Shown here in pieces: positions 5,709-12,215 of a stretch of 13,543 nucleotides of DNA (positions are counted from its first letter, which is position 1; each line of letters starts with the position of its first letter). The notes under the pieces were generated by a model that saw nothing but the letters and a program-made list of their open reading frames with translations, had not been told where the DNA came from and did not search any database. This DNA comes from Firmicutes bacterium UBA5301 (GTDB taxonomy: Bacteria > Bacillota > UBA5301). A program made the translations under genes and the position numbers. Location: NCBI GenBank assembly GCA_002408345.1, contig DHRX01000141.1, positions 1,369 to 14,911 of the forward strand. The letters are read 5' to 3'.

Positions 5709-7340
5709 ATGGAAAGTAAAGGAGTCGTGAAAGAAAACGCTGGAGGGATTCAGGTAGACCGGAGAACTTTTGTTAAAGGAACAGCTGCAGTCGCCATGGC
5801 TCTTGGCGTAGGTGGTTTCCTGGACAACATTTTTGGGCAGCAGGTTAAAGCGCACGAACCGGCACCTAGGCCAACCAAATGGGATGAGGAATTTGACGTA
5901 GTGGTTGTTGGTTCTGGTACCGGGGCGCTTGCTGCGATGGTTGCGAAAGATGCTGGTTTTAGCGCTGTTATCTTAGAAAAGGCAGCCACGTGGGGTGGAA
6001 CCACTGCAATTTCGGGTGGGGTCTTGTGGGTGCCCAATAACTACTTGATGAAAGAGGCGGGTATTGAGGATTCACTTGAGGAAGCCTTTGAGTATATGAA
6101 AAAGGCGTCTTTTGGGCAGTCAAGCGACGAATTGATTCATGCGTACATCGATAATGCTAATCCCACACTTGACTACCTAGTTCAAAACGGGCACAAGCCC
6201 AAAATCCAGGTCCCGTATGCCGACTATTATCATGGGTCGATTGACCATTCCCGCAAGCTAGGAAGATCGGTTATTCCTCCAGGCCTTGGCCGTGAGCTAA
6301 TGCGTACGGTACGGGCTGCTGTTGATGCCCGTGGAATTCCTGTTTATCTCCAGACCCCAGCGGTATCCTTAATTACCGATGAAAGTGGTGCAGTTGTTGG
6401 GGTGTGGGCTAAGAGCCCGGCCAAAGGTAAGATTTCTATCCGGGCCCGCCGGGGTGTTTTACTGGCGACAGGTGGTTTCGATCACAATAAGGAAATGCGC
6501 GAACATTTCCTCCCTGGCCCTGTCTATTATCCTTCTGCAGTTCCTACTGATACCGGTGATGGCATTCTTATGGGAATGGCCATCGGAGCTGACCTTCGGA
6601 ATATGAACGAAGTTTGGGGGTGGCCGGTAAAAGAAATAACCATTGCTGGCAAGAAAATGGGTTCCTTTGATGGCGGAGGGGAACGGGCAAAACCAGGTTC
6701 GATCTATGTTAACCGGTTTGGCCAGCGGTTCTGTAACGAGTCTGCCAACTATGACGCCACAACCCGTAATTTCTATTGGTGGGATAACTCTATTATGGAC
6801 TGGCGAAACATCCCGGCGTTCTGTATTGTCGACAGCGAGTATCGCAAGCGGTATAAGTTTGGTCGGCAAAAGCCTGGCGTGGAACAGCCTTGGATGAATC
6901 GATCTGACACCTTGGAGGAATTAGCAGGGAAGCTAGGAATTGATGCTGAAGGGCTTATGGCAACGGTTGAGCGAGTTAACATATTTGCGGAAGAGGGTGT
7001 GGATCGGGACTTCCACCGGGGTGAGAAGCCCTTTGATCGCTTGACCTACGGTGATTCGGAGAGAACGGACCTCAAGAACCCTTGTTTGGGTCCAATCAAG
7101 ACGCCTCCCTTTTATGGCGTGCGAGTCTATCCTGGCTCATTAGGGACATGTGGCGGATTGAGGATTAACGGTAACTCCCAAGTACTAACACCTTACGGAA
7201 AGGTAATTGATGGCCTCTACGCCGCAGGAAATACTGCAGGGTCCCCGGCTGGAGCTGGATATCCGGGGGCTGGTGCTACCCTGGGTGCTGGGATGATTTT
7301 TGCCCGCATTGCGGCGTTGCATATGGCTAAGAAAAACTAA
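5709..7340 (+). CDS. Tat-exported FAD flavoprotein, KstD/fumarate-reductase superfamily
   Basis: The 543-residue product begins with a twin-arginine signal (R18-R19-T-F-V-K, hydrophobic stretch 25-38, possible cleavage after VKA at 46-48). A Rossmann FAD site follows (VVVVGSGTGA, 64-73) and then the W-G-G-T-T-A-I-S-G-G motif. The C-terminal FAD segment reads G-L-Y-A-A-G-N-T-A-G-S then G-Y-P-G-A-G-A-T-L-G. This ending is that of 3-ketosteroid dehydrogenase-like enzymes, not the H-G-x-N-R-L-G-G of fumarate reductases. Tyr518 and Gly522 fit the KstD catalytic Tyr/Gly pair, and Tyr348 (NESANY) may fit a second catalytic Tyr. Exported and paired with a tetraheme cytochrome, it most likely works as a reductase of an activated C=C bond in anaerobic respiration; the substrate is unknown. 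I chose the ATG at 5709, eight bases after AGGGG; an in-frame GTG at 5667 has weaker signals. Confidence 0.87.
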   Translation: MESKGVVKENAGGIQVDRRTFVKGTAAVAMALGVGGFLDNIFGQQVKAHEPAPRPTKWDEEFDVVVVGSGTGALAAMVAKDAGFSAVILEKAATWGGTTAISGGVLWVPNNYLMKEAGIEDSLEEAFEYMKKASFGQSSDELIHAYIDNANPTLDYLVQNGHKPKIQVPYADYYHGSIDHSRKLGRSVIPPGLGRELMRTVRAAVDARGIPVYLQTPAVSLITDESGAVVGVWAKSPAKGKISIRARRGVLLATGGFDHNKEMREHFLPGPVYYPSAVPTDTGDGILMGMAIGADLRNMNEVWGWPVKEITIAGKKMGSFDGGGERAKPGSIYVNRFGQRFCNESANYDATTRNFYWWDNSIMDWRNIPAFCIVDSEYRKRYKFGRQKPGVEQPWMNRSDTLEELAGKLGIDAEGLMATVERVNIFAEEGVDRDFHRGEKPFDRLTYGDSERTDLKNPCLGPIKTPPFYGVRVYPGSLGTCGGLRINGNSQVLTPYGKVIDGLYAAGNTAGSPAGAGYPGAGATLGAGMIFARIAALHMAKKN

Positions 7341-7362
7341 ATCGGCGGCGTAACATTGTACG

Positions 7363-7403
7363 AAGACCCTCAACCAACATGATTGTGTTAGTTGAGGGTC
7401 TTT
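7363..7403 (+). terminator. Strong hairpin terminator of the flavoprotein gene
   Basis: AAGACCCTCAAC pairs perfectly with GTTGAGGGTCTT, and after one mismatch the stem continues with AACA / TGTT around a six-base loop. The T tail is short (TTTCAT). It separates the flavoprotein unit from the dacF scar and the ispE operon. Confidence 0.75.
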
Positions 7404-7442
7404 CATATGGTACCTAGCTAGATGCTTTGAATAACAGTAAAA

Positions 7443-7535
7443 TGGGGAAAGATGATAGTGGTGCAGCTTGTGGAGGTCAATTCAGAGTGGTATACTATGA
7501 TTTCCGGACTTTTTCGGTAGGGGATACGCAGGAAT
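7443..7535 (+). pseudogene. dacF remnant: duplicated promoter fused to duplicated 3' end
   Basis: Bases 7443-7459 equal 3411-3427 exactly, and similarity continues through the dacF promoter to the -10 box. Three bases after the -10 box, 7499-7523 equals 4646-4670 exactly over 25 bases. That block is the end of dacF: codons for I-S-G-L-F-R (first base of the Ile codon excluded), the TAG stop and four bases beyond, with weaker similarity for about 15 more bases. The roughly 1.18 kb between promoter and last codons is missing. I read this as a second dacF copy reduced by an internal deletion. Similarity does not extend upstream of 3411 into the feoB side. Confidence 0.8.
7468..7496 (+). promoter_or_regulatory. 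Copied dacF promoter, now in front of ispE
   Basis: TTGTGG (7468-7473), a 17-base spacer and TATACT (7491-7496) have the same hexamers and spacing as the dacF promoter. The start of transcription would be near 7503, about 63 bases before ispE. I see no other good promoter between the terminator at 7403 and ispE, so this is the best candidate for the whole ispE-spoVG operon. Confidence 0.7.
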
Positions 7536-7565
7536 TATCTAACGTTACGGTCAATATATGACATT

Positions 7566-8468
7566 ATGCTTACAACTACAATTAGAGCTCATGCTAAGAT
7601 TAACCTTTCTTTGGATGTCCTCTACCGCCGAGTTGACGGATATCATGAATTAGAGAGTATTATGCAGTCCTTGGCTCTGCACGACTTAGTGACACTAACG
7701 GCTAATCCAGATGCAGAGGTTAGGACGCTTAACCCAACCCAGTTGATCCGGGTTACAGTAGACAACCCAGAGGTTCCCTCTGATGAAGAAAATATTGCTT
7801 TCAATGCCGCTAAGATTCTCATGCGCCGCAGCGGTAATTATATGCCGCTGCAGATCGCTATTGCCAAGAATATTCCGGTGGAAGCTGGTTTAGCCGGTGG
7901 TAGTTCTAATGCGGCCGCTGTCCTTTGGGGTCTCAACCAGCTTTGGAAGTTAGGTTTAACTCCAGCAGAATTAGGAGAAATTGGCCAAAAGATTGGGGCA
8001 GATGTGCCTTTCTGTCTTCAGGGGGGAACGGCGTTAGTTGGAGGGATTGGAGAGAAAGTAACTTCGGTCCCTAGCAAATGTAAGGATTTTGGTGTTATAT
8101 TGGTTAAGCCTACTTTTGGTATTTCGACAGCCGAAGTTTATCGATCGTTAGATTTAAAAAAGGTGGTTCATCCGAACACCCTAGAGATCTTAGATGCCGT
8201 TGTTGCCGGGGATTTGGCAGGGATATGCGCTAATTTAGGTAATGTACTAGAATCGGTGACGTTACCCCAATATCAAACTTTAGTTGAGATTAAAGAAGCG
8301 CTGTTACAAGCTGGCGCTCAAGGTGTGCTCCAGACCGGCAGTGGTCCTACTATCTTTGGGTTAACTTCCGATTTGGAACAAGCCCAGGGAATTGCGAAGA
8401 AACTAGAAGGAAAATATCCGACAGTAATTGCGACAACCTTTTGGGGTAAAGGACAAGAGACAGCGTAA
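7566..8468 (+). CDS. ispE: 4-diphosphocytidyl-2-C-methyl-D-erythritol kinase
   Basis: IspE phosphorylates CDP-methylerythritol with ATP in the MEP pathway to isoprenoids, in the cytosol. It is a GHMP kinase of 300 residues, the usual length. Visible motifs are A-K11-I-N-L-S-L-D-V with the conserved lysine, D-G-Y-H-E-L-E-S-I-M, the ATP loop P-V-E-A-G-L-A-G-G-S-S-N-A-A-A (about 104-118), G-A-D146-V-P-F with the catalytic Asp, and the C-terminal Q-T-G-S-G-P-T motif. The ATG at 7566 has no clear Shine-Dalgarno, unlike every other gene around it. This may be a side effect of the rearrangement just upstream. It leads a four-gene operon with a 15-base gap to the next gene. Confidence 0.95.
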   Translation: MLTTTIRAHAKINLSLDVLYRRVDGYHELESIMQSLALHDLVTLTANPDAEVRTLNPTQLIRVTVDNPEVPSDEENIAFNAAKILMRRSGNYMPLQIAIAKNIPVEAGLAGGSSNAAAVLWGLNQLWKLGLTPAELGEIGQKIGADVPFCLQGGTALVGGIGEKVTSVPSKCKDFGVILVKPTFGISTAEVYRSLDLKKVVHPNTLEILDAVVAGDLAGICANLGNVLESVTLPQYQTLVEIKEALLQAGAQGVLQTGSGPTIFGLTSDLEQAQGIAKKLEGKYPTVIATTFWGKGQETA

Positions 8469-8483
8469 GCGTGAGGTGACCCT

Positions 8484-9170
8484 ATGAAGAAGGTAATCGG
8501 TGAGCTAAATTTAGATAACTATAAACCCCTGCGGGAGCTAGTTTTTGAAGCTCTGCGGGAAGCTATTATTTCCGGTCAGTTACGTCCTGGACAACGGCTA
8601 ATGGAAGTTCAGCTAGCTGAGGAATTAGGGGTTAGCCGTACACCGGTACGGGAAGCCATTCGGAAACTGGAATTAGAAGGCTTAGTACTAATGATCCCCC
8701 GCCGTGGCGCTTATGTAGCTAAGATTTCCATGAAAGATATTGCTGATGTTTTTGAAATTCGAGCTGCTCTAGAAGGTTTAGCTGCAGAATTGGCGGCTAG
8801 GCGCTGCACCCCTGAAGAGATTGAAGCTTTGGAGCGGTCTCTAGTTAAAATTAGAGAATGTGCCGATAAAGGGGATATACAGGCTTGTATTGAGTTAGAT
8901 ACCACCTTCCATGAGCAGTTGATGTCTGCCTCCCATAACGACCGGTTGGTGCAGATTATCGCGAACCTGCGAGAACAGATCCAGCGGTTCCGGAGCACAA
9001 GCCTAGCCCATCCTGGTCGGATGAAGTTGGCTTGGGAAGAGCATAAGATTATTGTTGAAGCTATTGCTCAAGGAGATACCGAATTGGCCCGGCGTTTAGC
9101 TTATGAACACATTGAAAATGCAGAAAATAGTTTAATGGAAGTTATTAGTGAGCAGCAAGAAAACTGCTAG
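8484..9170 (+). CDS. GntR-family transcriptional regulator, FadR/FCD type
   Basis: The 228-residue product has an N-terminal winged helix-turn-helix (about 15-80) with the GntR pattern I-I-S-G-Q-L-R-P-G-Q-R-L, then L-A-E-E-L-G-V-S-R-T-P-V-R-E-A-I-R-K-L. An all-helical FCD ligand domain follows (about 85-220), with the metal-site pattern D-x-x-F-H (LDTTFHEQL) and later histidines in E-E-H-K and Y-E-H-I. FCD regulators usually sense small carboxylic acids. GAGGTGA lies five bases before the ATG. It is cotranscribed between ispE and a nucleotidyltransferase, a placement I recall from related Clostridia. No operator is evident, so what it controls is unknown. Confidence 0.93.
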   Translation: MKKVIGELNLDNYKPLRELVFEALREAIISGQLRPGQRLMEVQLAEELGVSRTPVREAIRKLELEGLVLMIPRRGAYVAKISMKDIADVFEIRAALEGLAAELAARRCTPEEIEALERSLVKIRECADKGDIQACIELDTTFHEQLMSASHNDRLVQIIANLREQIQRFRSTSLAHPGRMKLAWEEHKIIVEAIAQGDTELARRLAYEHIENAENSLMEVISEQQENC

Positions 9171-9181
9171 GGGGTACGACC

Positions 9182-10003
9182 ATGCCAAAACTGGATGCGG
9201 TAGTCTTAGCTGGAGGAAGAGTTTCAGAAGCATTAGGGCCAAATGTGGGGGTTGCTTATCAAGCCCAGATACCGATAAATTCCCAACCGATGGTGCAGTA
9301 TGTGGTCCAAGCCCTAAGGGCTGTTCCTGAGATTGACCGGATTGTTGTAGTCGGTCCGCAAGAACTAAACCAGGTACTATCTAGTGACCGTTGTGAAGTA
9401 GTAGAGCTTGGGGAAACCATGGTTGAGAACCTATTGCGGGGTCTGGATACCTTGCAGACTACGAACAAAGTTTTGCTAGCCACCGGTGATATTCCTTTAT
9501 TAACGCCGGAAGCGGTAGTCGATTTTCTAACTCAAGCCCGAACGATAGAGAAGGATATCTATTACCCTATTGTTAGTAAGGAGGATAATGAGGCCAGTTA
9601 TCCAGGAGTACGTAGAACTTATGTGCGTTTAAAAGAGGGGGTTTTTACCGGCGGAAACTTGATTTTGGTCAACCCCCAGTGTGTTTATAAATGTCAGAAT
9701 CAAATCGCCCGGGCGGTAGCGATGCGTAAGAAACCCTGGCAGTTAGCCCGTTTATTAGGTTTCTCCTTTATTTTAAAGTTGTTATTTAACCGGTTAGGTT
9801 TAGAGGAGATTGAAGAGCGGGTTGGTGGAATCCTTGGTTTTCAAGGCAAAGCCCTAATTTCGCGCTGGCCAGAAATCGGTATTGACGTTGATAAATCTAG
9901 TGATTTACAATTAGCTCGGAAGATTATAGAAGGAAATGTTACGCTTAAAGAGAACGTTAAAAGTGAGAACGACCCTGGTACTATCGATACTGGTCAGGTA
10001 TAA
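9182..10003 (+). CDS. MobA-like nucleotidyltransferase, function unknown
   Basis: The 273-residue product has the fold signature of MobA-like NTP transferases: D-A-V-V-L-A-G-G-R near the start, N-S-Q-P-M-V-Q-Y-V in place of K-P-L-l, V-V-V-G-P, and the metal-site strand L-L-A-T-G-D-I-P-L-L-T (about 100-110). The usual G-x-G-T-R-M loop is degenerate (G-G-R-V-S-E-A-L-G). The second half has a hydrophobic W-Q-L-A-R-L-L-G-F-S-F-I-L-K-L-L segment that could touch the membrane. AGGGGGT is six bases before the ATG; gaps are 11 and 14 bases to its operon neighbours. It might make a nucleotide-sugar or a molybdenum-type cofactor, but the sequence does not decide. Confidence 0.85.
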   Translation: MPKLDAVVLAGGRVSEALGPNVGVAYQAQIPINSQPMVQYVVQALRAVPEIDRIVVVGPQELNQVLSSDRCEVVELGETMVENLLRGLDTLQTTNKVLLATGDIPLLTPEAVVDFLTQARTIEKDIYYPIVSKEDNEASYPGVRRTYVRLKEGVFTGGNLILVNPQCVYKCQNQIARAVAMRKKPWQLARLLGFSFILKLLFNRLGLEEIEERVGGILGFQGKALISRWPEIGIDVDKSSDLQLARKIIEGNVTLKENVKSENDPGTIDTGQV

Positions 10004-10017
10004 GGAGGAAAAATAAC

Positions 10018-10287
10018 GTGAATATTACAGAAGTCCGGGTATGGCCGGTGCGTAATAAAGAGTCTAAAATTAAAGCCACAGCCAGTATTGTTATTGATGG
10101 GGCGATTATGATCCATGATTTACGGGTAGTCGAGGGAAGTAATGGGCTTTTTGTGGCTATGCCGTCCCGAAAAACTACAGATGGAAACTACCGGGATATT
10201 GCCCACCCCATTACTGCTGAGGCTCGTGAGGTCATTCAAAATAAGGTTTTAGCCGAATATCAAAAACTGTTAGCTAGCGTTTCCTAG
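10018..10287 (+). CDS. spoVG: SpoVG, septation and sporulation RNA-binding regulator
   Basis: The 89-residue protein begins M-N-I-T-E-V-R-V-W-P-V and contains K-A-T-A-S-I-V-I-D-G, H-D-L-R-V-V-E-G-S-N-G-L-F-V-A-M-P-S-R-K and the I-A-H-P-I-T-A-E-A-R motif, all diagnostic of SpoVG. SpoVG binds nucleic acid and affects septum formation, sporulation and virulence genes in Firmicutes. GTG is the start, with AAGGAGG nine bases upstream. It is the last gene of the ispE operon. Confidence 0.97.
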   Translation: MNITEVRVWPVRNKESKIKATASIVIDGAIMIHDLRVVEGSNGLFVAMPSRKTTDGNYRDIAHPITAEAREVIQNKVLAEYQKLLASVS

Positions 10288-10291
10288 CTTC

Positions 10292-10320
10292 TTGACAGTC
10301 AGAAAAGATTCTGGTAAAAT
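10292..10320 (+). promoter_or_regulatory. Consensus promoter for tRNA-Gln
   Basis: TTGACA (10292-10297), a 17-base spacer and TAAAAT (10315-10320) lie 24 bases before the first base of the tRNA. The -35 box begins five bases after the spoVG stop codon. Confidence 0.88.
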
Positions 10321-10343
10321 CAATATCTGCCGAAACAATTTTT

Positions 10344-10419
10344 TGGGGCGTAGCCAAGTCGGTAAGGCACCGGCCTTTGGAGCCGGTATTCGCTGGTTCG
10401 AGTCCAGCCGCCCCAGCCA
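10344..10419 (+). tRNA. tRNA-Gln (anticodon TTG)
   Basis: A full cloverleaf is visible. The acceptor is TGGGGCG / CGCCCCA and the D arm begins GCCAAG. The anticodon stem CCGGC / GCCGG closes the loop CTTTGGA with anticodon TTG. The T arm is GCTGG / CCAGC around TTCGAGT. The discriminator G is followed by an encoded CCA (10417-10419). The T1-A72 pair and G73 agree with bacterial tRNA-Gln. It has its own promoter and terminator. Confidence 0.97.
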
Positions 10420-10431
10420 TAGTCAACTATT

Positions 10432-10460
10432 AACCCTCGTAACCGGGGGTTTTTTCTTTT
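10432..10460 (+). terminator. Rho-independent terminator of the tRNA gene
   Basis: AACCCTCG and CGGGGGTT pair over eight bases (one G-U pair) around a TAAC loop and are followed by a T-rich tail, 13 bases after the CCA end. Confidence 0.88.
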
Positions 10461-10566
10461 AAAAACCGATAAATATTCTTTTGGCCTGGTTCTCCTTGTC
10501 CACAGTCTCAATATGATATTAGCGCAGGAAGTAATATTTCACTGACTGCTTAAAGGAGGAAGAACC

Positions 10567-11088
10567 GTGAAGAAAAAGCAACCTGTTTGCAGCGGGAAAC
10601 TAGTGCGGCGGAAATTCAAGAAGCTGCAGGTCGTTGCAGATAAAACCGTACAGTTACACGATGTGCGGACAATAACTTTGCCTGAACCGACTGACTTCAT
10701 CCAAGCAATAGAAACCCAAGTAGAGTTTTTGGGGGATCACGTTATTTCCGGAAAGGTAATCAAACAATTTAGAGTACATAAAGTTATTAAGTTTTTACCG
10801 ACCGGAACTGACGGTGAGGTACTATTTCATAGAGAAAGCATTGATTTTACAGCCTTTATCGAAGCGCCGGTAAGCCCTAGTGATGAATTAGATATCGAAA
10901 ACTTTGTACTCCGGGTTGTTCCTATCCTGGAACCTGTGGGCACAACACCGACTACCATTTGGCGGGAAAAAACGGTAGTGGACGTACGAGTCGTTGTAGC
11001 TAGAGTGGTGATCACTAGTGAGATGACCGGTAAGGCCGACTGCTTTTTCCGCAGCTCTTGTGGGCCCCGGGAGTTCCATTCAATCTAG
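10567..11088 (+). CDS. SPOCS-domain (DUF3794) protein, probable spore-associated
   Basis: This 173-residue protein resembles the SPOCS/DUF3794 domain of SipL and of spore coat and cortex proteins: alternating beta strands with a V-I-S-G-K-V strand, then F-H-R-E-S-I-D-F-T-A-F-I-E and a run of V-x-V strands near the end. The N-terminus is very basic (K and R rich through residue 20) and there is no signal peptide. SPOCS proteins bind peptidoglycan or the coat morphogenetic machinery in the mother cell. AAAGGAGG lies seven bases before the GTG start. I cannot recognise a sporulation sigma-factor promoter in the 100 bases upstream. The exact role is unknown. Confidence 0.75.
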   Translation: MKKKQPVCSGKLVRRKFKKLQVVADKTVQLHDVRTITLPEPTDFIQAIETQVEFLGDHVISGKVIKQFRVHKVIKFLPTGTDGEVLFHRESIDFTAFIEAPVSPSDELDIENFVLRVVPILEPVGTTPTTIWREKTVVDVRVVVARVVITSEMTGKADCFFRSSCGPREFHSI

Positions 11089-11106
11089 TGAGGTCGGGGC
11101 TATTTT

Positions 11107-11137
11107 CAAAGGGGCAGGTTTTTAGCCTGCTCCTTTG
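11107..11137. repeat. 12-bp inverted repeat between the SPOCS and membrane-protein genes
   Basis: CAAAGGGGCAGG and CCTGCTCCTTTG pair over 12 bases (one G-U pair) with a seven-base loop. No T run follows on either strand, so it is an imperfect terminator at most. It probably forms the 3' end of the upstream message. Confidence 0.5.
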
Positions 11138-11150
11138 ACATATTGGTCAG

Positions 11151-11187
11151 GCGTTCCTCCATATAGTGTAGGCAGAGGAGGGAGCGC
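11151..11187 (+). promoter_or_regulatory. Hairpin that would cover the ribosome binding site of the next gene
   Basis: GCGTTCCTCC (11151-11160) can pair with GGAG-GGAGCGC (11177-11187), giving ten pairs with one bulged G and one G-U pair. The 3' arm contains the Shine-Dalgarno GGAGGGAG of the gene starting at 11190. If formed, it would hide the site and limit translation. This is structure seen by eye only. Confidence 0.35.
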
Positions 11188-11189
11188 AA

Positions 11190-11507
11190 ATGGTTAATAA
11201 TGCGACATTTACCCTTTTGACCTTAGCGTTATTTACTGAAGTATTAACTAATATGGTGAAGAACGTTTTTCCTAACCTTACCGGTATTTATAGTAACTTG
11301 GTTGCTGGTTTATTTGGGGTTTTTATTAGCTTTGGTACCCAAACCGGATTCTTTCAACTAATGGATATTCCTTTTAACACCCCGGCAATTGATTATTTGC
11401 TAACAGGGTTGATTGTGGCCCGGGGTTCTAACTTTGTTCATAACATGCTAGATACCTTAAAACCGGTGGCACCAGCCCGGTTGATGACCCAAATTCGCCG
11501 ACGCTAA
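11190..11507 (+). CDS. Small integral membrane protein, holin-like, function unknown
   Basis: The 105-residue product has about three hydrophobic segments (roughly 6-24, 33-55 and 67-80) and a basic tail ending Q-I-R-R-R. The motif T-G-L-I-V-A-R-G-S-N-F-V-H-N near residues 72-85 reminds me of small holin-like membrane proteins of Firmicutes that carry S-R-G-A-N-F-V-H-D, but I am not sure of a family. GAGGAGGG is seven bases upstream of the ATG. No lysin or other phage gene is nearby, so it is a chromosomal gene rather than part of a prophage in this window. Confidence 0.6.
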   Translation: MVNNATFTLLTLALFTEVLTNMVKNVFPNLTGIYSNLVAGLFGVFISFGTQTGFFQLMDIPFNTPAIDYLLTGLIVARGSNFVHNMLDTLKPVAPARLMTQIRRR

Positions 11508-11605
11508 CTCCAAATTCCGTGTAGCGGGAACTAAAGAAGGATTACCTTCCGTTTATATATAACTAGAAAGGTCAGCTTTGTGTTTTTTAGGGGAAGGTGA
11601 TCCAA

Positions 11606-12154
11606 TTGAACTGGTCGACAGAAGCCGAAGCTGCCATGAGCGGTGTGCCAGGGTTTGTACGTGGAATGGCTCGCAAGGCTGTGGAAGATGAAGCCCTTAA
11701 ACATGGAATCAATGAAATAACCCCGGAGTTAGTTCGGGCAGTAAAAGATAAGTACTTTACCAGCATTTTTGGAGGCAAGAAAGAAGAAAAGGTTGAAGTA
11801 GATAGAGTAAATAAAGGAGATAAAAAGCCGCATAAAATCGCGATTATCCGTTGTGAAACAGTTTCCGAAACCTGTCCTGGGATAGCCTGTATGCTCGCTT
11901 GGAATAAAAAGAAGATCCATTTTGCCGGTTACGGTCCTGATGATGAGTTAATCGCCATGCTTACCTGTGGTGGTTGTTCTGGGCGCCGAGTTTCACGAAT
12001 GGTTGAGAAACTAAAAAAGTATGGGCTAGATACGGTTCATCTTTCGTCTTGTATGTTGTTAGAAGGGGATTATCCTAAGTGTCCGCATTTGGCAGAAATT
12101 AAGCAGAGTATTTTGGCTAAAGGTATAGAGGTTGTAGAAGGAACACATCATTAA
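11606..12154 (+). CDS. PCP_red domain fused to a CGGC domain, putative metal-binding protein
   Basis: Residues 1-47 (M-N-W-S-T-E-A-E-A onwards) match the PCP_red helical domain, known from the C-terminus of the ChlB/BchB subunit of dark-operative protochlorophyllide reductase: V-P-G-F-V-R-G-M-A-R, then V-E-x-x-A and I-T-P-E-L-V. A charged linker rich in K, E and D follows. The rest is a CGGC domain: K-I-A-I-I-R-C, C-P-G-I-A-C, the name motif T-C-G-G-C-S-G-R, S-S-C and K-C-P-H-L, with seven cysteines in all and a final E-G-T-H-H. The cysteine pattern suggests a bound metal or iron-sulfur cluster. The TTG at 11606 is preferred because AAGGTGATC, a long match to the 16S tail, sits just upstream; a GTG at 11597 lies inside that site. 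The cell makes no chlorophyll as far as can be seen, so the PCP_red part must serve another role. Confidence 0.82.
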   Translation: MNWSTEAEAAMSGVPGFVRGMARKAVEDEALKHGINEITPELVRAVKDKYFTSIFGGKKEEKVEVDRVNKGDKKPHKIAIIRCETVSETCPGIACMLAWNKKKIHFAGYGPDDELIAMLTCGGCSGRRVSRMVEKLKKYGLDTVHLSSCMLLEGDYPKCPHLAEIKQSILAKGIEVVEGTHH

Positions 12155-12215
12155 ATCAAATAAGAGGAGAATCGTCCGGGGCCATAGTATTTTATAGACC
12201 GTGGAGGTGCTCCAA

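Noticed and set aside
5709..7340. Naming the flavoprotein a fumarate reductase because a flavocytochrome c-like heme protein is next to it
   Set aside because: The C-terminal FAD segment (GYPGAGATLG) is of the ketosteroid-dehydrogenase type and the fumarate-reductase motif HGxNRLGG is absent.
7497..7520. Mini-ORF of seven codons (MISGLFR) in front of ispE
   Set aside because: It begins immediately after the -10 box, upstream of the expected transcript start, and simply reproduces the last codons of dacF. It is part of the deletion scar, not a leader peptide.
10344..10460. tRNA-Gln as an integration site for a mobile element
   Set aside because: No repeat of the tRNA 3' end was seen in the window and no integrase is present; the tRNA is followed by its own terminator.
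11190..11507. Prophage remnant based on the holin-like protein
   Set aside because: No lysin, structural or integrase gene is nearby, and flanking genes are housekeeping or sporulation genes on the same strand.
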